From assembly GCF_040954835.1 (NCBI RefSeq), contig NC_090698.1, forward strand, positions 43,312,157-43,376,156: DNA of 64,000 bases, in the 5' to 3' direction. Numbering within the stretch: the stretch's first letter is position 1; each line of letters starts with the position of its first letter. A model generated the notes under the pieces. That model was not told the origin of the DNA, made no database searches, and worked only from the letters and a program-made list of their open reading frames with translations. This DNA comes from Lepisosteus oculatus (taxonomy: Eukaryota; Chordata; Actinopteri; Semionotiformes; Lepisosteidae). Below, piece after piece: positions 1 through 10,895 of this stretch. The position numbers and the translations under genes are program-made.

Positions 1-150
1 TAGAATCCAGTTAACCTACCAGTATGTCTTTGGACTGTTGGAGGAAACTGGAGCACCAACACACATGTACAGTATGCAGGGAAAACATACAAACTCCACA
101 CAGATAGCACCCCCGGAATTAAACCCAGGGCCCCAGTGCTGCAGGAGAGA
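1..150 (-). repeat. tRNA-headed SINE-like repeat, GGATGGATGG-tail family (minus copy, cut by window edge)
   Basis: In reverse orientation it carries the family signature: GGGCCCTGGGTTTAATTCC (Pol III B-box remnant), then TGTGTGGAGTTTGTATGTTTT. It matches the plus copies at 3113 and 33687. Boundaries are approximate. Confidence 0.75.
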
Positions 151-198
151 GTACATGTTTTTACAATGCACTAAATTATACAACCAAATATATATCAC

Positions 199-297
199 CT
201 CGTTTTGACAGTTCATGTCAGCCCCATTTTCGATGAGAAGATTCACTAAAGGCGTATTACCCTTTTCTGACACTGCATGCAAAGCACTGTGGTTAGC
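199..297 (-). CDS. ANKDD1B: ANKDD1B exon 9, one ankyrin repeat (last exon in the window)
   Basis: The exon is 99 nt, phase 0, residues 295-327. HSALHAVSEKGNTPLVNLLI followed by ENGADMNCQNE is an ankyrin repeat. The acceptor is TTTCTCCAG|GCTAAC and the donor GAG|GTGATA. The remaining repeats and the death domain must lie beyond the left edge. Confidence 0.91.
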
Positions 298-3200
298 CTG
301 GAGAAATAAGAAGAAAGAAAATTATTTAAGTACTCTAGGTAATATGCCCAGCTTCACTCCAGACACTGCCCAGATCAGACTTTTCCTCCAAACTGAGCAG
401 CTGCATAAGGAGGAGAATAGGAATGCCACTGTGAGGCAAACAGCGACTTTTAAAAAGGTGCAGAGTTCAGGGCTGAGATGGAGAAAATGGCTGTGAGTCA
501 GCAGTATCCCAGTCACAAGCTAGAACGTCAGCGTGAGAAACCCGTGTCAAATCTCACATTGAAACAAAGCGCATCAAATGACACTGAAAATATGTGGTAA
601 AAAGTTGTGTGGTCATATGAGGCTAAACTGAAGCTTTGTGGTCTAGATGCAAAGTTTTACAAAGATAACTGATAATCTTACTTTGGTCGCAATATTGGGG
701 TCACATCCAGCTTTCAGCAGAGCCTCCACACATTCTTCATGAGCTCCATCAGCAGCCAAGTAGAGGGCAGTCTCCTCAGCCTTGGGGGGTTGACAAGGTA
801 AATGCACTGATCAGTAGACACCCAACGCTATGTCTGCGTTCCTCGGGAAAAACACACAAGCCTGCCCTACTGCAGTGTTCTTCTTCTTCCATCCAGAAAG
901 AGCCTTCCGTTTTCCTGAGATGTTTTTAGATTGTGGCGCCCTCGCCTGGCCTGGAAGAGCACCCAGCTGAGGTGTGCAGCGAAGGGCAGGTTGGGAGGAG
1001 GAACCAAAGGGGGGACTGAGGGCTACTGGCCAGCGATGGTTGACCATCTGGTGTGGTTGCACATTGTTGTGAGCTGTTGGGTTGTCATATAAATAGATAT
1101 CCCTGGTTTACACCCTTTTATACCTGTACCCACTTAAGCACCCTATACCTACTGTATGTACCTGTACCCCAAGTGACCCTAGTGTGTTATAGCCTGGTTA
1201 CGCTGTCTTTGCTGCTGTGCCAGCAATAAAGAGCAGTTTCCATTCCAACAAGAGCCTGAATTTCTGTCTGCATCCTCGCTGACCCCGTCTCGCTAAAATA
1301 TATACAGTACATAACATACAAGACATGCAATACTGGAGGAAATGAAAAAGGAGTAATGTCCAGTGTAGCCATATCAATTCAAATAAAAACGAATAAACAC
1401 ACCACAGTTACCTTATTAACTTCATTTCGGGTTTGATAGTTGTGGTGGAGCAGTTCAATGACATCTAAATGTCCGTTTTTAGCTGCTAGATGCAACGGTG
1501 TGTTGCCATTCTGAAATACAGGGAACACAAATGCAAAAATGAGCTTGCATTGATAAAAACACTACATACACACATTTTGCTTGTATTTAATTTTTACAAC
1601 ATCCTATGTTCCTGTTCTTTCTTCAGCTTGTATGAAAGATTTGTTTGAATTAATCAAAACATCTGCATTCATTGCAAAATCCCTTAATAAACTGTTCTGG
1701 TTAGAGTAAGTAATGACTGACCAGGTCCCCTGTCATTGTGTCCATCTCATATTCCTTTTCCATCATCATCTGGAGCATTTCCAGACTGCCATGCTCTGCT
1801 GCCAGGTGAAATGGTCTCTTCCCTGACTGGGAAAGCAATGTTCTGTTACAATGTGAGATCACAGGTGGAACACATCTCGCCGTGCACAGAAATTCAGTGA
1901 TAGTGATGCATTTATAAACAAAATCAAACTAATGGTGTTTCACTTGCAATGACAACACCCAAGAATAAAGTGTCCTAAAAGGATTATGGAGTGTTTAGTG
2001 AAAATTTGGCTTAACCTGCATGGCTGAGGGCTGACCTCCTGGCCAGAGGCCGAGGAGGCTTGGACCCCCATGCAGAGAGAGGTGGAGATAGGGTGGGTGT
2101 GGGATGCAAAAGATGTATGTGAGATACGTCTGGTATTTATAGTGTTTTAGGAGAAGGGGTAACATCAGGAGAGATTGCAAATTACTGACAAGCAGATTGA
2201 ATGGGGTTGTTGTCTTCCAAACTCCATTCAATGAAAGGTATTTGTGTGACAGACACCCATCCTTCTGTAAGTCAGTTTCAATCAGCAGCATTAAAAAGTA
2301 TTTCAACCAGTCTTGGCTTAATTGGCAAAAAGATGAAATACAAAGATAATTTCAACAGAGAAATCCTTTCAGTGTGAGAGCAGGAAATATTGTAAACATG
2401 AGACATAGACCATGCAAATTAATAATAGGTACTGTAATTAGATTTTTACCACATCACCCCATCAACAAACTTTCTGTACACAGTGTGTTCTTTCATATTT
2501 GTAGATTATTAGACTCAACTGCAGCACATTTTAAAAAAAGGTAAGTGGGTTCTCCTGAGTGTCTCAGCCAATAAAAACACATGTACTCTACACAGGTTCT
2601 GCCCTGTAAGCCATATCTTGCCATTTCAAGACTACATTATTAGTCGATTGTGACTGGAACTCTCCAAGGAGTAGTATACAATTGGTTTAGAGCTGCAGGG
2701 GTTGGATGTGTTTTGGCTTGGCATGCTACTCAACAGAAACCCCTATCGCTTTTTCAGATATTTGTGAGTCAGTGTTGTAAGAGAGCAGTATACCTCCTGC
2801 AATTGTATTTGCAATTGAATCTGAATAGAGGGACAGGTGATGCATGAAAATCATTAGTCCTTCCAGTGTTTTTCTTAACAAAAGAAGAAAAATAGGAGAT
2901 ACAACAGAACACAGAAATAACAGCAATAAAAAGTGTTTTTCTGGTGAAAACTGACACAGCCAGAGGTCTGGGGATACCCAGGTGTCCCCAATGACTGTCC
3001 AGGAGGTCACAAGAAACAGTTAACATTTCACACAGTGGATCTGACCTGGAGTGGTCCTATTGATGTCCAGTTATTCTTTTATTTATTTTTTAAATACAAA
3101 AGGGGTGTTATGGATGCACAGTAGTTAACATTGCTGCCTCGCAGCACTGTTGCCCTGAGTTTGGACCTGGGGTGCTATCTGTGTGGAGTTTGTATGTTCT

Positions 3201-6200
3201 CCTCATGTTTCCATGGGTTTCCTCCTGGTGGTCTGGTTTCCTTCCATAGTCCATAAACAAGTAAGTTAACTGGCTTCTGGGAAAACTGGCCCTGATGTCA
3301 GTGTGTGTTTGTGTCTGTGTGTGCCCTGGGACAGATGGGTATCCTTTCCAAGTCCTACCATTTGCCTGTTGCTTGCCAGGATAGGCTCCTGCTCCCCTGC
3401 AACCCTGTATTGGGTAAAGCATTTAGAAAATGGATGGATGGACTTGACATATGTGTTTACATTAGTGTCTTTATCAACAGACATTTCTTGATGGGGATTT
3501 CTACAGTCTGAAAAGGCTGAAAACCCATTATCCCAAGAACCACATGGCTAAACTCTTTTCTGAATGGACTCTTCCTGCCCTGACACTACTGAGACTGGGG
3601 TGACCTGTACTGAATACAGTGTTACCTTGTCTTCTTTGTCCAACTTTTTCATTTGTAAGTCATCGACGATGTATTTAACAATGTCTCTGTGGTTGTTGAT
3701 AGCAGCACAGTGCATGATGTTCATCCCTTCCTTAGTAGAAAAAAAAAGAAATACAAACCTTTAAGGCTTGTTTTCATAAATAGTGACAATCATTACTGCA
3801 CTGGAGCATTGGAGAGCACGTTGCCCATTGTTTCCTGTCGCTTCTTCAGTGAGGAGTGTAGCCATGACAGCAGCAGACAGTGTTTGTTTTTTGTTGCTCT
3901 ATGGCCAGGCTGAAATCACTGAGTCTGTTCTCTCTAGGTAACCAGGTCTGCCTATGTTGCACACTTTCTATGGCCAGGTGTTGGTAATGGAGTCTGTACA
4001 AAATCAGGCTCTGTTTCTCTTTGTTGTTTCTTACTCTGGTCAGATACTCAGTCAGAGTGTGTAGTAGCATTCTAGTAGCATTCAAGCTTTGTGTTGTGTT
4101 TGGCTGTGTATTCCAATGGGTATAGCAGTGTTGTCTGATTTGTGGTGCAATTTGGTTGTCTTTGGTTTGGGGTGTTGGCTCACAGTCTTATCACGTAATG
4201 CTGAAATAAACTGGCTCAGTTATTGAGTGAGATTGTATTATATTGCTGTTTGAATAATGTAACTTTGTCATCGTCTTGTAGTTACTCACTGCTTTGGAAG
4301 TGTATTGACTGAATGAAGAAGCTTTGCTACCTCCTGTGATCTTTCCTGGGTGTTTTTTTAATGTGAATTTCATTTCAACAGCTCTCTTCCTGACTAGAAT
4401 ATTTTGTTGCAATTCCTCAAAGCAATATGAGAGCCTCTAAAGGGATCTCAACGAGCAACATTTGGGTATTAGAACAGACAAGAAAATGATAAAGAAAACT
4501 GCAATATTTTTCTTTCTATCACATTTGTATATACTGCATCAAAAAGCTAAACAATTAAATTATCCCGGTGAATTACAAACAAGGTGGTATTCTGAACTAA
4601 AAGCTGTTTTAAAGTGAAGTAAAGATGAATTTTTAACCCTTGTTGTGAACAACAGAAGTTCATTCTTACAAGTTCCCCCTAATCACTTGTGTTTAGCAGG
4701 CCGGTGATGAGCTGTATTTACTTTATGACAAGTAATGGGTCACAATTAGAGTCTGCAGATCCTACTTCCTTGAGGCGGCCAATTGAAACACATGACAATA
4801 TAAACAATGCAGACTATGTAAACCTAAAACTCCAGTGCTTGGATTAACTGAGGTTCTAACACATGCAAGCCAAACTGACAGATGGCTCAAAAGCCTAGTT
4901 TTTCCAATAAGACTTTTCCCCCAATAAAATAAAATTCCTAATCTCCCTTTTTAGGCTCCTGGGTTGGAATTATCAATTGACAATTCTTAAACAAATCTGT
5001 TCACCGCAACCCTTGTATTTGCACAAAGAGGGTGTTTGGCTTTTATATTTTACGAAGACAACAAAAAGGCTGGAAAATAAATGTGAGGGCAGATGAAGCT
5101 CTCATCAGCAACACTGCCAGCTCACAGAGGCCTTGCAATCTACTAGGGGGGATTCTGACTTAAAGGCAGTCAAAATCACATACCATTGGCTCCTCAGCCA
5201 CACACAGGCACCAAATGCCTGAGCCTGTGGTTCCTCTTGTACTAGTAAGATTACTATTGCAACATTAACAGGACCGAGTAAACCTAATGTCAGGATGGTC
5301 TAATCCCAGCTCACGTTTCCTATTAGTGGGTGAAAAATCCTACACTTTGGAGAATTCTGCCTCATAATGATAGGAATGACATTGAAGGATCCAAAACAGA
5401 ACTATGCTAGACCACATAGCCACCACAAACCATTAGGGGTCACTATTTGACAGGAGACCATATAATTCTGATGAGTGCTGTGGCTTGGGAATCCTGTTCA
5501 GCACATAACAGGTCATAGTTATGGCAGCTAGCACTGACTGCAGTGCTCATACTGCTCTCCACGTGGCTATTTTCACCGGTTTCAATAGAAACATAAGAGA
5601 TACACTGCCTTCTTGTACTAAATGACGTACAGTGGGCTCTGAAATCTCTAAGACCGGGGGATATGTTTTAATGTTAGCTGTTCAGGATCTGCTCTGTTCT
5701 CTAGAATGGCAGTTCACTTACTAAATACTATACCTGTAAATGTGCATTCTTCTATTTAGGCAAACAGGTAAGAACGTTTCAGTGACTCAACCGATGAGTC
5801 TTACCTGATTTTCAATCTTCTGGTCTGCTCCCCCCTGGACCAGCAGCATCATTATGTCCAGGCTGCCGAACCATGCGGCTAGGTGAAGAGATGTTACTCC
5901 ATACTGTGGATTTAAAAGCAGGAACATTTAAAACCACATGAAGGTCATATAAGGGACAACAGGAGTTGCTACGACTCCAAAACTGAGGGTTTTACACCAC
6001 TTCGGATTTTTCTGGCTCCTCCCAGGCAGTGGAGTAGAGCAGTGGGTAGGGTTTTGGAATTCACTGGAAAGTTGTGGGTTCAAATCCAAGGTGAGACACT
6101 GTACCTTTTTTTACCTATGAGCAAGATACTTTACTGAAATTGTTTCAGTACAATGCCCAAATGTAATTTGTGAAATAGGTATTTTCAAGGCTAGCAGATA

Positions 6201-8569
6201 CTATGGCTGCACAGACAAATATAGTGGTACTCTCTCAGGGTGTCGTTGGGCCTTTTGGTTATTGGACATTTTATTTCTGGAAGGTTCTACAGCTCGTATA
6301 CATGTTGTCAAATGTACATTGCCAGCAGCTCTCTTGGTGAAATTGTTATTTTAAAATTTCTATACATTTTTTTATATTCTTCATCTCAATCGATGCTACG
6401 GCCAAAGGCTTTTTGATCAATACATTTTTTTTGTCTCTTTAGGTGTGGGCTGCCGTGGAGGGTGAGGAGTGGGAGAGAGGGGTTGTTTTGTTGTGGTTTT
6501 CAATGACCATTTCTGATGACGGCTTATAGAAACAGAAATATATACAGTACAAAGGAAAAAAACTGCAGTATAAATGGGTGAAAATATAAGTTACTTTGCA
6601 TAAACAAAAACATCAGTTAAATAAAATTAGCAATGATTTTGTAATATTAATTGACAATATTCTTCCCTTGCCTGACAAGAGGTCGTTATTTCCAGAAGCA
6701 GGCCCACGCCACTCACCTTGTCAGCCATGTCCAACTTCGCTCTCCGGTGCAGCAGAACTTCCACGGCTTCCTTGTTCTTCCCAGCAGTGGCATAGTGGAG
6801 GGCAGTGCGGTCATGCTGGAAAACAAACGAGCAAAGAACAACAGCGATCGGCCTGGGGAAGAAAACATGACGTGACCTGTCAGTACAGAGTAAACACGGG
6901 GGATTCTGCCTTTTGCTCCTTTTTAACCTGCCCAACATGTAGTCTGTGTGTGAGGGATGCCAGAATACTTACTCTCAAGGGATCAAGTTTTTAATCTTTT
7001 GTGGTATATGGAGCTAAAAGACAATAAGTGAAAATGTGGTCAGGAGTGAAAATGGAAGATGTACTTTTTTAAAGGAGTGTGGTAAAATATATCAAGCTGT
7101 GTTATCAAAGCAGAATCCCTAGGATATCATTGGGAGAATAGCTGGACAAGGTTAGATGATCAATAAGCTAGCAAGTAAGTATAATGGGGTAATTTGTCCT
7201 TCATTTCTTACAGGTCTTTGGTCAGAGCACTTACCATATTTCTTGTGTTGACATTGACATTCTTTTCAAGGAGTTTCATCGTTGCTACATCATTTTTTTT
7301 AGCTGCTTCTAAGTACTCCCTCTCAATGTCAAGCACTGCAGCAGAGATAAAAAAGTGAGCTCCAGCATGAGCTGAAGACACCCATGCTCATGTGCACATC
7401 TCTGCTCCAGAAGAACAGGTGAGTAGAGGCAACACATGCCTTATAAACTTGTCTTCTAAACGCTCAGATTTCCTATTATATGGTTGAACCCTTTCTGCCA
7501 GTTAGAACTTATTTTAATTCTGTTTTAAAATATAAGACTTGTTACGTGCTCTTCTTCGTAATTTTCATTAAATTAATTAAATTGAATTTATTAAGTTAAT
7601 TCCACATCTAATTAAATTAGCTCAAATTTAACTAGAGTGAATTAAGTTAGAGCTAATTTATTTAACTAGCTCAAATTAACTAAGATTAAATCTTAATTTA
7701 ATAGCAATCAGAACAAAATTATTGAACATGCATGGAAAATAGATAGATGACAAAAGATGACAACAATTCAGAAAAAAATGCCTTCCACAGTTACTCAGGT
7801 CAGAGAGGAAGGATCCTGCTTAGCACAGTGGAAAGACTGCCGCACAATAAGTAAGCCCAACCCTGTACACGTCTGTGTCTGCCTTTAACAAACATTGTCT
7901 TTCTCACGCACTTTTACAATGTGTTGGGTAGTGCTGCAATAGTGCAAACAGTAGAAGAAGAAAAAATCTCCACGTACTACACCAAATTAATTATTAAATC
8001 GGAGTGTCCAGGCAGTAATAGTAATAATAATAAGTTGTTAGTAAGTAAATTGTAGAGAAGCATACAAATATTAAAAGGGAACAGTATTTTGTTTTGTTGC
8101 ACATTTTCATATAAAAGAACATTCCAATGTTTCATTGCAATCCTCGGCATATTTGATACATCAATTGTTGAATGAAAATCAGACTGTTACAGTTTTATGT
8201 CCTTCTGTGTGCTCGAGACTCACACAGAATACATCTATTGTATGCGATTTATGTACACGCAGCATGAGGTCCGTGTATCCAGTCTTTTATTTTATATATA
8301 CTGTAGGTTAGTGGATAATTCACCGAAAAACTTTTCCTATTACCTAAAAAATATTACTCAGGTCAGATTTTTAACTTTAAAATGAATCACTTACACATCT
8401 CTGCATTGTCAAAACTTGTGTCTTTCTGCGTATCTGACTCCTTGCGCAGTACAAAATCTTTAAATCCTTTCACATTTTCATCTTTCATCCAAGTTTTAGG
8501 GTTCAGGTGCTCCTTTTTCAGTTTTGTGCAGCTCTTCATTTTTTCTTTCAGAGCCAAAGCCTTGTCCAT
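199..8569 (-). CDS. ANKDD1B: ANKDD1B, ankyrin repeat and death domain protein 1B (5' part, nine exons)
   Basis: Coding exons in transcript order are 8569-8395, 7335-7235, 6815-6717, 5903-5805, 3730-3626, 1826-1722, 1510-1412, 780-682 and 297-199. They join in frame to 327 residues. A lysine-rich N-terminal segment (1-58) is followed by a helical cap and ankyrin repeats such as TALHYATAGKNKEAVEVLL and SLHLAAWFGSLDIMMLLVQG. These align in order with my memory of human ANKDD1B (NRTALHFA, VIHLAAWSGSLEVMLMLV, HLAA, NGNTPLHLAAKNGH). Later human exons encode more repeats and a death domain, which would lie left of position 1. ATG 8569 is chosen because it is the first in-frame ATG after a TAG at 8639-8641 and has a strong Kozak context (CAACATGG). 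ANKDD1A is a paralogue, but the position next to POLK favours ANKDD1B. The molecular function of the family is poorly known; ankyrin stacks bind proteins. Confidence 0.88.
682..780 (-). CDS. ANKDD1B: ANKDD1B exon 8, one ankyrin repeat
   Basis: The exon is 99 nt, phase 0, residues 262-294. ETALYLAADGAHEECVEALL followed by KAGCDPNIATK is an ankyrin repeat. The acceptor is CCCCCCAAG|GCTG and the donor AAA|GTAAGA. Confidence 0.92.
1080..1300 (+). other. Possible LTR-like or Pol II promoter/polyA fragment in ANKDD1B intron 7
   Basis: A TATA-like CATATAAATAG (about 1087-1097) is followed about 130 bases later by CAGCAATAAAGAGC, a polyadenylation hexamer. The spacing resembles the U3-R-U5 layout of a solo LTR. 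I found no target-site duplication and no TG...CA ends that I trust. No viral gene is visible. Confidence 0.2.
1412..1510 (-). CDS. ANKDD1B: ANKDD1B exon 7, one ankyrin repeat
   Basis: The exon is 99 nt, phase 0, residues 229-261. NGNTPLHLAAKNGHLDVIEL is a near-consensus ankyrin repeat matching human [20 protein letters not shown]. The acceptor is ATTTCAG|AATGG and the donor AAG|GTAACT. Confidence 0.94.
1722..1826 (-). CDS. ANKDD1B: ANKDD1B exon 6, one ankyrin repeat (35 residues)
   Basis: The exon is 105 nt, phase 0, residues 194-228. KRPFHLAAEHGSLEMLQMMM matches human RKPFLLAAERGHVEMIEKL. The acceptor is TTTCCCAG|TCAGGG and the donor CTG|GTCAGT, a weaker but usable site. A second AG lies three bases into the exon, but using it would lose the phase match. 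Confidence 0.9.
3113..3446 (+). repeat. tRNA-headed SINE-like repeat, GGATGGATGG-tail family (near full length)
   Basis: A tRNA-like head (CACAGTAGTTAACATTGCTG) leads into TGTGTGGAGTTTGTATGTTC, a CTGGCCCTGATGTCAGTGTG segment, and the tail GAAAATGGATGGATGG. It lies in ANKDD1B intron 5. Confidence 0.85.
3626..3730 (-). CDS. ANKDD1B: ANKDD1B exon 5, one ankyrin repeat (35-residue form)
   Basis: The exon is 105 nt, phase 0, residues 159-193. EGMNIMHCAAINNHRDIVKY followed by IVDDLQMKKLDKEDK matches human [20 protein letters not shown], including the two-residue-longer repeat. The acceptor is CTAAG|GAAGG and the donor AAG|GTAACA. Confidence 0.92.
4420..5760. other. ANKDD1B intron 4, no recognised feature
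   Basis: The stretch between exon 5 (3730) and exon 4 (5805) shows no exon-like open frame, tRNA or recognisable repeat in this part. It is AT-rich intron sequence. Confidence 0.5.
5805..5903 (-). CDS. ANKDD1B: ANKDD1B exon 4, one ankyrin repeat
   Basis: The exon is 99 nt, phase 0, residues 126-158. TSLHLAAWFGSLDIMMLLVQ followed by GGADQKIENQ is very close to human IHLAAWSGSLEVMLMLV. The acceptor is TCCACAG|TATGG and the donor CAG|GTAAGA. Confidence 0.93.
6026..6180 (+). repeat. tRNA-derived SINE (second family), ANKDD1B intron 3
   Basis: An A-box-like GGAGTAGAGCAGTGGGTAGG and a B-box-like GTGGGTTCAAATCC are about 40 bases apart, followed by a body containing GAGCAAGATACTTTACTG. This body is typical of a common fish tRNA-SINE. 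A reverse partial copy is at about 22105. Confidence 0.7.
6717..6815 (-). CDS. ANKDD1B: ANKDD1B exon 3, one ankyrin repeat
   Basis: The exon is exactly 99 nt, phase 0 at both ends, residues 93-125. It has the ankyrin signature RTALHYATAGKNKEAVEVLL followed by AKLDMADK. The acceptor is TTCCAG|CATGAC and the donor AAG|GTGAGT. Confidence 0.93.
7235..7335 (-). CDS. ANKDD1B: ANKDD1B exon 2, N-terminal cap of the ankyrin stack
   Basis: The exon is 101 nt, entered in phase 1 and left in phase 0 (residues 59-92). EYLEAAKKNDVATMKLLEK followed by NVNVNTRNM matches the human segment beginning LLLPNERSFQNAAK. The acceptor is CTGCAG|TG and the donor ATG|GTAAGT. Confidence 0.9.
7566..7702. repeat. AT-rich cryptic repeat
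   Basis: TTAAATTA and CTCAAATTTAACT-like units recur in both orientations over about 135 bases. It is low-complexity, in ANKDD1B intron 1. Confidence 0.55.
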
Positions 8570-8638
8570 GTTGAGAAGCTGGCACAACACATGCTGCTGC
8601 TGCAAAGGTTCAGGTTGTTCACTCTTCAGCGACTTTGA
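8395..8638 (-). CDS. ANKDD1B: ANKDD1B exon 1 (first coding exon)
   Basis: The exon opens after an acceptor-like TTCATTTAG and ends at a strong donor, T|GTAAGTG, in phase 1. The coding part from ATG 8569 gives 58 residues, rich in lysine and unlike an ankyrin repeat. If 8638 is a real acceptor, a further upstream non-coding exon exists; otherwise transcription begins just upstream. The N-terminus is the least conserved part of this family, so the start is less certain than the repeats. Confidence 0.65.
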
Positions 8639-9357
8639 CTAAATGAAGCAAAACCTGTTTTCCTTTTATTGAGCCTGTGTTCACACCCTTGGCTTGGAAA
8701 CCCTTAGGTGCTGATAACTGGCTTGATCACAGACAGGCATTGTTCAGTGCTGTAGGCAATATTTTTACCTGAGAGGCTTAAAAAATCAGGTAAACTTTTA
8801 AATGTTTTCTGTCATAAGCTCAGGAATAAGAAAGAGTGTTTACCAATGAAGAAACTGGCATCATGACTTATGTTGAAGAAAAAAAAAAGATCTTCTTTAA
8901 AAAGTTTTATCATAAACAAGACAGTGTTACATATGGTAGGAGCTCATAAACAAATCTTCATGTCTTGAGGGTATTCGGACTAGTCCATTGAAGGAAAGAG
9001 AGAAGTTATTCATATACCAAAAATAGATCTTTTTTAACAGTCACTCAAGATGGAGCTGATATCCAGTGACTGGAAAATAGAAAATGTAGCATACATACAG
9101 AAAAAGTGGAAAGACAACCAAACCAACTAAATATAGACCAACAGGTCTTCTTGTTAGTATTTTTTATATTGGACAGGGTGTATCCTGTCTTATACCCAAT
9201 GGTTGATGGGATAAGCCCTGTGACACTGAATTGGAAAAGCAATGTAAACTGGTAGACAGATATAAAAGAATACAACTATATCAGATATAATGTTGTTGGA
9301 AATGTAAATGCTATTGCTCTGGCCATTTCATCCTGCAGGGCCAGCAGGACCAAGAAT

Positions 9358-9389
9358 ATTATAGGTCTGATGAGAATCAGACCTATAAT
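9358..9389. repeat. Perfect 14-bp inverted repeat with a GAGA loop
   Basis: ATTATAGGTCTGAT and its exact reverse complement ATCAGACCTATAAT flank a 4-base GAGA, giving a stable hairpin. An 18-base sequence at 9343-9360, overlapping its left arm, recurs at 9765-9782. Confidence 0.85.
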
Positions 9390-9459
9390 TCTCCTTTTGG
9401 ATATGACACAGACACCTATATTGTTCAAAATTCTTCAGGTGTGAATTCAAAGCTTCACA

Positions 9460-9556
9460 GCCAAAACATTGTTTTCTCTCTTCTCTTTTCAGCATGGAAT
9501 AAACCTATCACTTGTTCCTTTGCAGACTTGCATGCCGACCCAGCTACCCACCTGAA
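9460..9556 (-). mobile_element. Foldback MITE fragment (same family as 34750-34902)
   Basis: TGGAATAAACCTATCACTTG followed by TTCCTTTGCA and then CAGCTACCCACCTGAA is the reverse complement of one end of the element at 34750. Only one half is present. Confidence 0.65.
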
Positions 9557-9689
9557 CTACTTCCATCTACAGTATATTATAGATCATCTAAATGGCTCAT
9601 CTATCTTTGACCAGAGAAACAGGTGTAGAAATAAACCCAAGAACATTTTTCAGGGTTATTGGGCATTTTAAGGAAGTTGCTACGAATTC

Positions 9690-9740
9690 TAATTAATGGA
9701 ATAATTCCATTAATGGAATTAATGGAATAATAATTAATGG
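9690..9740. repeat. Short palindromic repeat cluster
   Basis: ATTAATGGAAT, one spacer base and ATTCCATTAAT form a perfect 11-bp palindrome, followed by further ATTAATGGAAT-like copies to 9740. Confidence 0.75.
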
Positions 9741-10784
9741 TCTGCTTGTTTCATAATGCTAGAGAGCAGGACCAAGAATATTTTTAACTTTGGTTCACTT
9801 AAAAAAGCCAAAGCTAGCTATGCTATAGGCTCAGTCCTACCATGGTCAAGGAGCTGTCTATGGCTATCTCTACCTTTATACTATATAAACAAATCAAAAT
9901 TAGTTTTGCTCTGAGCTCTGAAATGGCAAACTGATGTTCGCCAAAAATTATACAATGCTCATTTGAAAACCACTAAGTGCCAACAGCCCCAGTAGACAGC
10001 ACATCAGGTAAGCCAGTAAGAAATTGTTTCACCAGTTGATTTAAGGAGGCAATTAAGGGAGGCCAGCTTGACCAAGTCAAGAGTGGAATCTTATCAAAAC
10101 ACTGGGGTTACCAGCCCTACCATTACAAACAGTGATATTGGACTTTTTTTAAAGAAATTGACATTTTTGTGATATTCATCCAATGTGAAGTTGCAAGTTG
10201 TCCGTCTTTCATGTTTCAGGAAGTGTATACATACTCCACCAATTCACTTACCTTTAAGCTGCTTGTCTGTTAACTTCACAGGCATCTCAGTCCTCTACCA
10301 GATGCCCAGCACTGATGGGAGGAGAGGCATGGCCCTCAGCTACAGCACAACATGCCTCCCCCAGGAGGCCACAGGGGTCACTTTGTGTCCGAGACCTGAG
10401 AGGTCTCTAGCTGTCTAGTCACTCCCTTAACCTTAGCAGCACTTGCAATACCATGACAGTTAGTGATATGACCCAAGCTTGTTCCAAGCTCGAAAGGCTC
10501 ACATAGGGGATTTTTATAGACAGAAAATACTTTTCTGGGCTTGAGGGAACTTCACAGACTCATTTGATTTCGATATTAAAAGGACTGAATCTCACAGTCC
10601 TGAACAGAAAAGATTACAGAGGGAGAATTAGTTTAACTATTTAGTTCTCAATAGGTAGTTATAAAGTCAATCCAATGGATGTCTTAAAGATACCAGTTAA
10701 ACATAAACTAGTGGACACAGGTGGAAAGTAAGGGGAAGTGCGTGTCAATAAAACTACCAACCAATATTCATGCAGTTAATCCCC

Positions 10785-10895
10785 TGGCTTCTCTTGAAAT
10801 GGCTGGTTGAGATCCTGGGACCAATCAGCTACTCGAAATCAAATGAGCTAGATGAGCCAAACGGCACCCTCATGCTTGTAGCCTCAACAGCTTGG
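10785..10895 (-). repeat. Dispersed repeat fragment (LINE-like), copy of 26585-26840
   Basis: TGGCTGGTTGAGATC and GAGCTAGATGAGCCAAA, in order, are the reverse complement of segments at 26585-26700. I know similar sequence as a common fish repeat but will not give a family name. Confidence 0.55.
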
